Shown here: positions 35,662-43,834 of the stretch, in pieces
How positions within the stretch are numbered: the first letter of the stretch is position 1
Layout of the letters: the number at the start of each line of letters is the position of its first letter
Assembly: GCA_036554285.1 (NCBI GenBank)
Contig: DATBNO010000041.1
Location: forward strand, 1-57,117
From: JADGGM01 sp025449955
GTDB lineage: Bacteria; Gemmatimonadota; Gemmatimonadetes; Gemmatimonadales; Gemmatimonadaceae
DNA length: 57,117 nucleotides
Direction of reading: 5' to 3'
Position numbers and translations under genes: made by a program
Notes under the pieces: model-generated
What the model was told of the DNA's origin: nothing
Seen by the model: only the letters and a program-made list of their open reading frames with translations
The model's database searches: none

Positions 35662-36380
35662 GTCAACGCGCGCGGCGTTCGCAACCGGTACCCGAACCCG
35701 CGCACCGTTTCAATGAGATCCGATGCCGCGCCGAGCTTGGCGCGCAGCCGCTGAATGTGCATGTCGACCGTGCGCGTCTGAATGTCGGGTGCCGCGTCCC
35801 ACACCGTCTCGAGCAAGTGCGAGCGACCCTGCACGCGCCCCCGGCGCTCGGCCAGCGTGAGGAGCAGCCGGTATTCGGTGGGCGTGAGCTCCACATCTTG
35901 CGTGTCCACGCTCACGCGATGCGCGGCGCGGTCGATGGCGATCGGTCCGATGACCAACCGGTCGGCGGCCGCGTTCCCGCCGGCGGACACCCGCCGCAAA
36001 ATCGCGCCCACCCGCAGCACCAGCTCCTGCGGGCTGAAGGGCTTGGTGAGATAGTCGTCCGCGCCTAACAGAAGGCCGCGGATGCGGTCCGCTTCCTCGC
36101 GCCGCGCGGTGAGCAGCAACACCGCCACGTGCCGCGTCGAGTCGGACGCGCGCAGCTGCTCGAGCACGTCGAAGCCCGACATGCCGGGCAGCATGAGATC
36201 GAGGACGATGAGCGCCGGATGCTCGTCGCGCGCCATGCCCAGCGCATCGGCGCCGGTGGACGCCGTGGAGACGCGATACCCGGTTTTTGCCAGGTGATAG
36301 GCGACGAGCCCGACGATATCCGGCTCGTCGTCGACGACGAGGACGCGCTCGCCCGATGCGGGCGTCACGGCGGCGGTCAT
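35658..36380 (-). CDS. phoB: phosphate regulon response regulator PhoB
   Basis: OmpR-type response regulator that binds Pho boxes when phosphorylated. The 240-residue protein has a receiver domain (VLVVDDEPDIVGLVAYHL, phosphorylation site in IVLDLMLPG, KPFSPQELVLRV) and a winged-helix DNA-binding domain (VELTPTEYRLLLTLAERRG, RTVDMHIQRLRAKLG). The start ATG at 36380 has GGAGG about a dozen bases upstream. It overlaps the stop of a short open frame on the same strand (36377-36379) and overlaps phoR by four bases downstream, so phoB-phoR is coupled. Confidence 0.96.
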   Translation of the reverse strand: MTAAVTPASGERVLVVDDEPDIVGLVAYHLAKTGYRVSTASTGADALGMARDEHPALIVLDLMLPGMSGFDVLEQLRASDSTRHVAVLLLTARREEADRIRGLLLGADDYLTKPFSPQELVLRVGAILRRVSAGGNAAADRLVIGPIAIDRAAHRVSVDTQDVELTPTEYRLLLTLAERRGRVQGRSHLLETVWDAAPDIQTRTVDMHIQRLRAKLGAASDLIETVRGFGYRLRTPRALT

Positions 36381-36550
36381 TGCGATCTGTCCTCCGCGAA
36401 CTCCAGGTACATGGGACGGACGGTCCTCTCGTATTCCTTCAGAATCTCCTCCACCGGACGGCCAGGTCGAACGCAACGACCAACGACCTCATCGTTCGCT
36501 TCGCCTTGAATGCTGATCGCCTCGCCGGGCCGCGCAAAGTGGAGGCTCTG
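36377..36550 (-). other. short open frame overlapping the phoB start, no canonical start
   Basis: A 57-codon open frame on the phoB strand whose TGA overlaps the phoB ATG (ATGA), the junction style used throughout this region. The encoded sequence looks protein-like (RPGEAISIQGEANDEVV, then RPVEEILKEYERTVRPMYLE) but the frame opens at a TGA (36551-36553) and contains no ATG before PMYLE; one internal GTG is available at PVEEI. It may be the tail of a small gene whose start was lost, a remnant, or chance. No family recognised. Confidence 0.3.
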
Positions 36551-36569
36551 TCACGGAGATGTACCGAAC
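36548..36569 (+). promoter_or_regulatory. weak Pho-box-like half-site upstream of the nucleotidase
   Basis: CTGTCAC at 36548-36554 matches the PhoB half-site CTGTCAT at six of seven positions. It is followed after four bases by ATGTACC, a poorer repeat in the correct 11-bp phase. It lies about 100 bp before the secreted nucleotidase start. One good half-site is not strong evidence; context (adjacent phoB, phosphate-releasing enzyme) makes it worth listing. Confidence 0.25.
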
Positions 36570-36651
36570 AATCGTTGCGTCGGCGAAGGAGCGCCAGACC
36601 GAGTGCCGCACCTTCGCCTACCGGCCGCGGCCGGTCGTTAAGTTCAGCACC

Positions 36652-39600
36652 ATGCGTGCTTTGGTAAAGATCGGCCTCGGCTTGCTCGCGGTGCTTTTTC
36701 TCGTGTCACCCGCGCTCGCGCAGGCGACCGATTCGACCGAGATCGTCGTCGCCGCTACCACCGACGTGCACGGGCGGATCCTCGGCTGGGACTACTACGC
36801 AAATCGGCCGGATTCAATGCGCGGATTGTCGCGCGCCGCCACGATCGTTGATTCGGTGCGCGCGGCCAACCCAAATCGCGTCGTGCTCGTGGACGCGGGC
36901 GACCTGTTGGAGGGCAACCCGTTCGCCTACGTGGCAGCGCGCGTGCGCCAGGAGCCGGTGCATCCGGTGATCGCCGCGATGAATGCGATGCACTACGACG
37001 CCGCGGTCATCGGCAACCACGATTTCAACTACGGACTGCCGTTCCTCGAGCGGGCGATTGCCAAGGCGCGTTTTCCGTTTCTCGCGGCGAACGCCGTGGC
37101 GCCGTCGGGCAAGGCCGCGTTCTCGTCGTGGCGTATCGTTAGGCGGGGAGCCGTGCCGGTGGGCATCGTGGGCGCCACCACGCCCGGGTCGAATTTCTGG
37201 GACCACGACAACCTGCACGGCCGTCTCGTCATTCGGGACATCGTGCCCGCGGTGCGCACGGCAGTACGCGCGGCGCGCCGGGCGGGCGCTGACGTGGTCG
37301 TCGTCGCGCTGCACTCCGGTCTCGACGAGCCGTCGAGCCACGACACGGCGGCCACACACCTGCCGAGCGAAAACGTCGCAGCTCGCGTGGCGCGCGAGGT
37401 GCCGGGCATCGATCTCCTCGTGTACGGACATTCGCACCGCGAGATGGCCGACACCGTGGTGAACGGCGTGCTGATGATGCAGCCCAACAACTGGGCGACG
37501 AGCGTCGGCATCGCGCACCTTGCCCTTCGCCGCGAGGGCGCGGGCAAGTGGGCCGTCTCGCGGAAGTGGTCGTCGCTGGTGCGTTCCGTTGGGCATGCCG
37601 AATCGCCGGCGATCGTGGCCGCCGTATCCGCGGCGCACAGCGCGACGATCCGCTATGTGGAAACGGCGATCGGCCGCACGGCCGTCGCCTGGCATAGCGA
37701 TTCCGCGCGCGTGCGCGACACGCCGCTCATCGACTTCGTGCTCGACGTGGAACGGCAGGCCACGCACGCCGAGCTCGCGTCCACTTCCGCATTCTCGCTC
37801 GATGCGTCGCTCGACTCCGGCGCCATCACCATCGCCGAGGTCGCCCGCCTCTATCCGTATGACAACACGCTCAAAGCGGTGCGGATCACCGGCAAGCAGC
37901 TGCGCGACTATCTGGAGTTCAGCGCGCGATACTTCGGACGCGTTGGCTCGGACGAGCCCGCGGTGAATCCGCGCATTCCCGGATACAACTTCGACATCGT
38001 GTCCGGCGCTTCGTATACCATTGATGCGTCGCGCCCGATCGGGTCGCGCATCACCGCGCTCACGGTTCGCGGGAAGACGGTTGCCGATGGCGACACGTTC
38101 ACGATGGCGGTGAACAACTATCGGCAATCGGGAGGCGGCGGATACGCGATGTTGCGCGGCGCGCCGGTGGTGTTCGACGGCCAAACAGAAATCCGCCAGC
38201 TGCTGATCGACGCCGTCAAGCGTCGCGGCCGGCTGGATCCCGCGGCGTCAGCCGCGCCTAACTGGTCGCTCGTGCCGGCCGCCGCTCGCGATTCGGCATA
38301 TGCGGCGATGCACAGGCAGCCGCGCGAGGGCGACGTCGCGTCCCGCGACAGCGGCGGATCGCGCGTCATGCGAGTCCGCAAAGAACCGCCGCAATTGCCG
38401 GTGCACCTGACGATGCCGGCCGATTCCGCGGTGCACTATGTCCGGCTGCGCATCATTTCGACTAACGACTTTCACGGTGCACTGGACCCGGTGTCCGAGG
38501 CAGGCGGGTCGCGCGGCGGCGCAGACGCCATGGCGGCGACGATCGACCGCGCGGAGCGCGACTGCGCGCCGCCTTCGTGCGCCACGCTGCTCGTGGACGC
38601 GGGCGACCTGTTCCAGGGATCGGCCGCCTCGAATCTCGCGTACGGCGCGCCCGTCGTCACGCTCTACAACCAGTTAGGCTACGCGGCCGCGGCCATCGGC
38701 AACCACGAATTCGATTGGGGCGTCGACACGCTGCGTGCGCGCATGAAGGACGCGCATTTTGCGATGCTTGCCGCCAACGTGCGCGATCGGAGCGGGCGCA
38801 CGCCGTCGTGGGCGCGCGACGACACGGTCATTGCCCGCGGCGCGCTCCACATCGGCGTCATCGGCGTCATCGGCCCCGAGACGTATCACAGCATCATGCC
38901 GGCGCGCGTGACGGACCTGCGGTTCGACGATCCGGCGCCGATCATCGACTCGCTGGCCCGATCGCTTCGGGCGCGCGGCGTGGACGCCGTGGTCGTGCTC
39001 GCCCACAGCGGCGCGTTTTGCGACGACGGCGGCGAGACCGGTTGTCACGGCGCGATCATCGACCTCGCCAAACGCCTAACGGAACCGGTCGACGCCATCG
39101 TGTCGGGGCACACCCATTCGCTGGTCGACACGCGCGTGGACCGTGTGCCGGTGGTGCAGGCGCGGTCGTCGGGCCGCGCGGTCGCGGTGCTCGACCTCGC
39201 CATCGCGCCGGCGGCGGCCCGCGACTCGGTGCTCTCCCAGGTGGTGCTCGACGCCACCGCGGACGGCGATCCGCCGCCAGCTGCCGATTCGATTGTCCGG
39301 GCGGCCGACGCCCGCGTCGCCACCCTCGACGAGCGCCCGGTGGCCGCGCTCGCGGCGGCGATGCCACGCACGGGCTCGCAGTACGCGTTAGGCGATCTCA
39401 TTGCCGATGCCCAACGATGGGCGGGAAAAGCCGACGTCGCGGCCGTCAACAACGGCGGCATCCGCCAGGATCTGCCTGCCGGCACCGTCACCTGGGGCGC
39501 GCTCTTCTCCGTGCAACCATTTGCCAACACGCTGCGCCGCATCACGGTGCCCGGTAGCGCGCTCCGCGCCTACCTGGAGACCGTCGTGAGCGCCGCCGGA

Positions 39601-39900
39601 CAGCCGCGATCCCACGTCAGCGGCGTCACGCTGGCCTTCGACATCGCGCGCCCGGCGGGATCACGCCTCGTGTCGGCGCATCTCAGCGGCGGCGGCGAGT
39701 TGCGCGACGACGCTCGATACACGATCGTCCTCAACGACTTCATGGCGACCGGCGCCGACGGGCGCATCCTGACGCAGGCGGCCATCGCCGATGAGCCGAT
39801 CGAGCCCGACGATCTCGACGCGCTCGTGTCGTACGTGTCGTCGCGGCCGCAGCCGGTCGTTGCACCACGGGAATCCCGCATCACGATCTCGCACCCATGA
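36652..39900 (+). CDS. secreted CpdB-UshA fusion nucleotidase (YfkN-like)
   Basis: A 1082-residue exported enzyme joining two complete 5'-nucleotidase-family units. From the ATG at 36652 there is a signal peptide (LLAVLFLVSPALAQ). Unit 1 (about 25-560) resembles 2',3'-cyclic-nucleotide phosphodiesterase/3'-nucleotidase CpdB: TTDVHGRI, IGNHDFNYG, YGHSHREM, and PGYNFDIVSGASYTID in the C-terminal domain. Unit 2 (about 595-1080) resembles UshA 5'-nucleotidase: TNDFHGAL, IGNHEFDWG, SGHTHSLVDT and NNGGIRQDLPAGTVTWG. All metal-ligand motifs look intact in both. It should strip phosphate from RNA breakdown products and nucleotides outside the cytoplasm. It is next to phoB and overlaps the following gene by four bases, heading a salvage operon. 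Confidence 0.93.
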   Translation: MRALVKIGLGLLAVLFLVSPALAQATDSTEIVVAATTDVHGRILGWDYYANRPDSMRGLSRAATIVDSVRAANPNRVVLVDAGDLLEGNPFAYVAARVRQEPVHPVIAAMNAMHYDAAVIGNHDFNYGLPFLERAIAKARFPFLAANAVAPSGKAAFSSWRIVRRGAVPVGIVGATTPGSNFWDHDNLHGRLVIRDIVPAVRTAVRAARRAGADVVVVALHSGLDEPSSHDTAATHLPSENVAARVAREVPGIDLLVYGHSHREMADTVVNGVLMMQPNNWATSVGIAHLALRREGAGKWAVSRKWSSLVRSVGHAESPAIVAAVSAAHSATIRYVETAIGRTAVAWHSDSARVRDTPLIDFVLDVERQATHAELASTSAFSLDASLDSGAITIAEVARLYPYDNTLKAVRITGKQLRDYLEFSARYFGRVGSDEPAVNPRIPGYNFDIVSGASYTIDASRPIGSRITALTVRGKTVADGDTFTMAVNNYRQSGGGGYAMLRGAPVVFDGQTEIRQLLIDAVKRRGRLDPAASAAPNWSLVPAAARDSAYAAMHRQPREGDVASRDSGGSRVMRVRKEPPQLPVHLTMPADSAVHYVRLRIISTNDFHGALDPVSEAGGSRGGADAMAATIDRAERDCAPPSCATLLVDAGDLFQGSAASNLAYGAPVVTLYNQLGYAAAAIGNHEFDWGVDTLRARMKDAHFAMLAANVRDRSGRTPSWARDDTVIARGALHIGVIGVIGPETYHSIMPARVTDLRFDDPAPIIDSLARSLRARGVDAVVVLAHSGAFCDDGGETGCHGAIIDLAKRLTEPVDAIVSGHTHSLVDTRVDRVPVVQARSSGRAVAVLDLAIAPAAARDSVLSQVVLDATADGDPPPAADSIVRAADARVATLDERPVAALAAAMPRTGSQYALGDLIADAQRWAGKADVAAVNNGGIRQDLPAGTVTWGALFSVQPFANTLRRITVPGSALRAYLETVVSAAGQPRSHVSGVTLAFDIARPAGSRLVSAHLSGGGELRDDARYTIVLNDFMATGADGRILTQAAIADEPIEPDDLDALVSYVSSRPQPVVAPRESRITISHP

Positions 39901-40142
39901 CCGACCGACTCATCGTGTTCGTGAACGCCGCGCGTGTCGACGTTCCGCCATCCGCCACGGCGCTCGACGCCGTCCGCGCGTGGAACGCCGACGCGGCATC
40001 CGACGTGGAGCAGGGCACGCGGTCGATCACCGACAGCCGCGGACTCGTGCTCGCGTCGGAGTCGCCGCTCTACTCGGGTGCGATCATGCGCGTCGTCGCG
40101 GTCCGCGACCGCGCGTCGGACGACGCCGACCTCCTCCACTGA
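39897..40142 (+). CDS. 81-residue orphan protein in nucleoside salvage operon
   Basis: A small protein coupled to the upstream nucleotidase (ATGA overlap) and ending one base before the adenosine deaminase start. The sequence (LIVFVNAARVDVPPSATALD at the front, ESPLYSGAIMRVVAVRD near the end) has the strand-helix-strand rhythm of a small beta-grasp protein of the ThiS/MoaD kind, but it lacks the terminal Gly-Gly needed for sulphur carriage. I do not recognise the family. Tight packing argues that it is a real gene. Confidence 0.7.
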   Translation: MTDRLIVFVNAARVDVPPSATALDAVRAWNADAASDVEQGTRSITDSRGLVLASESPLYSGAIMRVVAVRDRASDDADLLH

Positions 40143-40143
40143 C

Positions 40144-41184
40144 GTGCCGACACTCACCCGGGAGCTGCTGCGTGCGCTGCCCAAGGCGGAGCTCCACTGT
40201 CACCTCGACGGCAGCATTCGCCCGTCGACGCTCATTGAGTTAGGCCGCGAATACAAGCAGCCCATGCCGGCGCCCGACGCCGACGCGCTCGCCGAGCACA
40301 TGGTGGTGCGCGATGCCCACAATCTCGAGGATTACCTCGCGCGGTTCGGCACCACGCTCTCGGTGCTGCAGCATGCCGACGCACTGGAGCGGGTGGCGTA
40401 CGAGCTGATCGAGGACGCGGCGCACGACGGCGTCCGCTACATCGAGATGCGCTACGCGCCGGTGCTCAACACCCGCGCCGGCCTTTCGTTAGGCGAGACG
40501 GTGGACGCGACGCTCCGCGGCATCGCCCGCGGCGAGCGCGACCACGGCACCCGCGGCCGCGTGATTGTGTGCGGCCTCCGGCAGCTCTCGCCCCAGGTGT
40601 CGTTGGAGTTGGCGCGCGTGGCGGTCGCCTACCGCGACCGCGGCGTGGTCGGCTTCGATCTGGCCGGCGCCGAGCGCGACCACCCCGCCCGCGACCATGC
40701 CGAGGCGTTCGCGCTCGCGCACCGCAACGATCTGGCGCTCACCGTCCACGCCGGCGAAGGCGACGGCCCGGGCTCCGTTAGGCAAGCGGTCCACGACTGC
40801 GGCGCCGATCGGCTGGGACACGCCACCCGGTTGATCGAGGACGACCGCCTCACCCGCTTCGTGAACGACCGCCGCATCGCCCTCGAGGTCTGCATCACGA
40901 GCAACGTGCAGACGCGCGCCGTGGCCAGCTACGATGCACATCCGGTGCGCCAGTACTTCGATCGCGGGCTCAACGTGGTGCTCAACACCGACAATCGCCT
41001 GATGAGCGGCACCACCCTCACCGACGAGTACTGGCACGCGGCACAGCGCCTCGGCTTCACGTTCGAGGAGCTCGCGACCATCGCGCGCAACGGCTTCGCG
41101 AGCGCGTTCGCCCCGTGGGCCGACCGCACGGCCATGCTCGCCGACGCCGATCGCGAGATCGCGCGGCTCGCCGCGTGTCCGTGA
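40144..41184 (+). CDS. add: adenosine deaminase
   Basis: Zinc enzyme converting adenosine (or deoxyadenosine) to inosine in purine salvage. From the GTG at 40144 the product is 346 residues with the metal-binding HCHLDGSIRP, the HAGEGDGPGSV motif, the LGHATRL segment with the catalytic histidine, and the late metal Asp region SVLNTDN-like (here VVLNTDNRLMSGT). The usual NTDDP is NTDNR, a departure near the active site that occurs in ADA-like relatives, so activity on a modified substrate cannot be excluded. It overlaps the purine nucleoside phosphorylase gene by four bases (GTGA). Confidence 0.92.
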   Translation: MPTLTRELLRALPKAELHCHLDGSIRPSTLIELGREYKQPMPAPDADALAEHMVVRDAHNLEDYLARFGTTLSVLQHADALERVAYELIEDAAHDGVRYIEMRYAPVLNTRAGLSLGETVDATLRGIARGERDHGTRGRVIVCGLRQLSPQVSLELARVAVAYRDRGVVGFDLAGAERDHPARDHAEAFALAHRNDLALTVHAGEGDGPGSVRQAVHDCGADRLGHATRLIEDDRLTRFVNDRRIALEVCITSNVQTRAVASYDAHPVRQYFDRGLNVVLNTDNRLMSGTTLTDEYWHAAQRLGFTFEELATIARNGFASAFAPWADRTAMLADADREIARLAACP

Positions 41185-42029
41185 CCGCGATCGCCGCGCA
41201 GAACGCCGCCGATCGCGCCGTCGCAGCGTTAGGCGAGCGCCTCGCCGGATGGTCGCCCCGCGTGGCGCTCATCCTGGGCTCCGGGCTCGGCCGCCTCGCC
41301 GCGCGCATTGTAGCCTCGCTCGACATTGCCTTCGCCGACGTGCCCGGCTTCCCGGGCGCCGGTGTCCGCGGGCATTCGGGCCGCGTCGTGGCCGGCACGC
41401 TCGAGGATGTCCCGGTGCTCGCCTTCGCGGGCCGATGGCACCTCTACGAGGGCTATGACCCTGCTGTCGCGGCGTTGCCCGTGCGCGTCGCGCACGCGTT
41501 GGGCGCGCGATCGCTGTTCGTGAGCAACGCCGCCGGCGGGATTCGACGGACGCTGCGCGCCGGCGACCTCATGATCGTGCGCGACCACATCAATTTCACG
41601 TGGCGCAATCCGCTCGCCGGGCCGGCGGCCCTGAACGAGACACGATTCCCCGACATGTCGGCGCCATACGATGCGGATTTGATCGCCGCCCTCCGCGCCG
41701 CCGGCGCCTCGGCCGGCATCGCGTTAGGCGAGGGCGTCTACGCCGCGGTGCTCGGTCCCTCGTACGAGACGCCGGCCGAGATCCGCATGCTGGAGCGGTT
41801 GGGCGCCGACGCCGTCGGCATGTCGACCGTTCCCGAAGTGATCGCCGCGCGCGCGTTGGGCCTGCGCGTGGCCGGCGTGTCGGTGATCACCAACCCCGCC
41901 GCCGGGATGGGCGGCGAGCCTCTCGACCACGCCGGGGTTCTCGCCGCGGGCGAGCGCGCCGCCGGCGACTTCGAGAAGGTCGTGCGGGCCTTTCTCCGCC
42001 GCGCGTTCGCGCCCCCGGCCAACCGTTAG
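41181..42029 (+). CDS. purine nucleoside phosphorylase
   Basis: Class I (trimeric) PNP that splits inosine or guanosine with phosphate to the base and ribose 1-phosphate. The 282-residue product shows LILGSGLGRLA (phosphate loop), GRWHLYEGYD, VSNAAGGIR, GPSYETPAEIRML and VGMSTVPEVIAA, all class I marks, with Asn in VITNPAAGM for purine binding. The start is taken as GTG 41181 in the GTGA overlap with add; GTG 41175 is an alternative. It works directly after adenosine deaminase in the pathway. The stop TAG lies inside a GTTAGGC word, whose other strand gives the stop TAA of thiD. Confidence 0.95.
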   Translation: MTAIAAQNAADRAVAALGERLAGWSPRVALILGSGLGRLAARIVASLDIAFADVPGFPGAGVRGHSGRVVAGTLEDVPVLAFAGRWHLYEGYDPAVAALPVRVAHALGARSLFVSNAAGGIRRTLRAGDLMIVRDHINFTWRNPLAGPAALNETRFPDMSAPYDADLIAALRAAGASAGIALGEGVYAAVLGPSYETPAEIRMLERLGADAVGMSTVPEVIAARALGLRVAGVSVITNPAAGMGGEPLDHAGVLAAGERAAGDFEKVVRAFLRRAFAPPANR

Positions 42030-42808
42030 GCGAAGTGGTTGAGCGGCCCGCGGCCGGCGCCCAGACCCGGCGCGCCCGCGATCGCGCGGTGCACGAAGTC
42101 GAGCGACGTCTCCACGGCACGCTCGAGCGGCACGCCTAACGCAAGGTGCGCCGCGATCGCCGCCGAGAGCGTGCAGCCCGTCCCATGCGTGTGGCGCGTG
42201 TCGATGCGCCGGTGGCGGAACATGCGCACCGCGTTCCGGTCGCCGTCGAACAACACGTCCACCACCTCGTCCCCATCCACGTGGCCGCCCTTCACCAGCG
42301 CCGCCCGCGCGCCCTCGGCCACCAACCGGCGCGCCGCGCGCTCCTGATCCGCCGGCGATGCCACGTCCTCGCCGGTCAGCACCATTGCCTCGCCCGCGTT
42401 AGGCGTAATGAGGTCGCACACCGGCACCAGCGCCGAGCGCAGCGCGCCCACCGCGGCGCGCTCCAGCAGCGCGTCGCCCGACGACGCTACCATCACCGGG
42501 TCGAGCACATACGGATGCAGACCGTGCGCCCGGATGGCCGACGCGACCGCGGCGATCACATCCGACGTGCCCAGCATTCCGGACTTGAGCGCGTCGGGTC
42601 GGAGATCGGCCGCGACCGCCTCGATCTGCGCCGCCACGAGCGTCGCCGGCATCGCCGTCCATTGGCGCACGCCGTTCGTGTTCTGCGCCGTCACCGCCGT
42701 GATGGCCGACGTCCCGAACAGCCCGAAGCGGTGAAATGTCTTGAGGTCGGCCTGAATCCCGGCGCCGCCGCCCGAGTCGGACCCTGCGATCGTGAGCACA
42801 ACGCGCAT
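42026..42808 (-). CDS. thiD: hydroxymethylpyrimidine/phosphomethylpyrimidine kinase
   Basis: Phosphorylates HMP and HMP-phosphate in thiamine biosynthesis. The 260-residue ribokinase-like protein has TIAGSDSGGGAGIQADLKTF at the N terminus, the VLDPVMVASSG segment, TPNAGEAMVLTG and the anion-hole region DTRHTHGTGCTLSAAIAAHL with the catalytic aspartate motif modified (usual GTGC is present). The ATG at 42808 gives MRVVLTIAG. No other thi genes are nearby. The stop codon shares a GCCTAAC word with the convergent PNP stop, the two stops overlapping by two bases. Confidence 0.95.
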   Translation of the reverse strand: MRVVLTIAGSDSGGGAGIQADLKTFHRFGLFGTSAITAVTAQNTNGVRQWTAMPATLVAAQIEAVAADLRPDALKSGMLGTSDVIAAVASAIRAHGLHPYVLDPVMVASSGDALLERAAVGALRSALVPVCDLITPNAGEAMVLTGEDVASPADQERAARRLVAEGARAALVKGGHVDGDEVVDVLFDGDRNAVRMFRHRRIDTRHTHGTGCTLSAAIAAHLALGVPLERAVETSLDFVHRAIAGAPGLGAGRGPLNHFA

Positions 42809-42934
42809 CGGCGTATGATGCCCCTCGCCGGGTCGCCCAACAACCGGCCGAGTGACGCGCACGACGCTGGACCGTCAGCCTACGCAGGCTGCTTCAGCGC
42901 CCAACCCAAGTCCGCCCCCGCCACCGGGTTCGTC

Positions 42935-43834
42935 ATGAATACGCCGCGCACAAACGTCTTGATCATTGCCGACCAGCTCGATGGCGCCCATGCCCTGAGC
43001 CAACGTCTGGAGCCCGGCGACGCCCTCACGCCGGGCTTCGAGGTCCTGCAGCCGCCGCTCGCGCCGGCCGAAGGGATCTCCCGCCTGGCACGCGGCGGAG
43101 TCGACGTGCTGGTGCTCGACGTGACCGGATCCGCCGAGTTGGGGCTCGACACCGTACGCCGTGCGCGCGTCGAAGCCCCCGACATCCCGGTCGTGATGCT
43201 CGCCCCGCCGGGCACGTCCAACGAGTCGATCGGCATCCGCGCCGCCGAAGCCGGCGCCCAGGACGTCGTCACACGCGATCAGCTGGACGCCGGCGACCTC
43301 CGGCGCGTGCTGCGCTACGCCATCGAGCGGCACCGTCTGCAGGCCACGCTGCGGCAGCTCGCCCTGAGCGACGAGCTCACCGGACTCTACAATCGGCGCG
43401 GGTTCCTCGCCCTTTGCGAGCACCACCTCAAGCTCGCCCACCGCATGCGCGGGCTCATGCTCGCCGTCGTCGACATCGATCGCTTGCGCGACATCAACGA
43501 GCGCTTCGGCCGCGAGGAAGGCGACCGTGCGATCGTGACGGCCGCCAGTGCGCTCCGCACGACGTTCCGCGCATCGGACGTCGTGTGCCGCCTCGCCGGC
43601 GACGATTTCGCGACACTCGTGCTCGATGCCACGGATGACGCACTGCACGCGGTGGCGCCCCGTCTCCGCTCGTGCGTCGAGCGGCAGAACGCCGCCCAAC
43701 GCGACCGCGCCTATGCGCTCTCGCTCACCATGGGCGTGGTCCGCTTCGAGCCGCACGCCGTGCCGCCGATCGAAGAGCTCCTCGTCCGCGCCGGCGAAGA
43801 GCTCGCCGCCCGCAAGGCCGCGCGCGTCGCCTAA
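42935..43834 (+). CDS. receiver-GGDEF protein, probable diguanylate cyclase
   Basis: A 299-residue two-domain signalling protein. The N-terminal receiver-like domain (about 8-125) keeps a candidate phospho-Asp in VLVLDVTGS, but the acidic pair is Ala-Asp (VLIIADQ) and the conserved lysine appears as arginine (VVTRDQLD), so it may not be phosphorylated normally. The GGDEF domain follows (LSDELTGLYNRRGF start; signature AGDDF in place of GGDEF), with an RxxD inhibitory site (RASD) five residues before it. The substitutions are conservative, so c-di-GMP synthesis is plausible. A c-di-GMP-type riboswitch lies 12 kb downstream. The stop shares a GCCTAAC word with the convergent M48 gene. Confidence 0.85.
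   Translation: MNTPRTNVLIIADQLDGAHALSQRLEPGDALTPGFEVLQPPLAPAEGISRLARGGVDVLVLDVTGSAELGLDTVRRARVEAPDIPVVMLAPPGTSNESIGIRAAEAGAQDVVTRDQLDAGDLRRVLRYAIERHRLQATLRQLALSDELTGLYNRRGFLALCEHHLKLAHRMRGLMLAVVDIDRLRDINERFGREEGDRAIVTAASALRTTFRASDVVCRLAGDDFATLVLDATDDALHAVAPRLRSCVERQNAAQRDRAYALSLTMGVVRFEPHAVPPIEELLVRAGEELAARKAARVA

Noticed and set aside
42146..42934. Long N-terminal extension of the GGDEF protein frame, opposite thiD
   Set aside because: The segment is an Arg/His-rich shadow of thiD; the receiver domain starts at ATG 42935.
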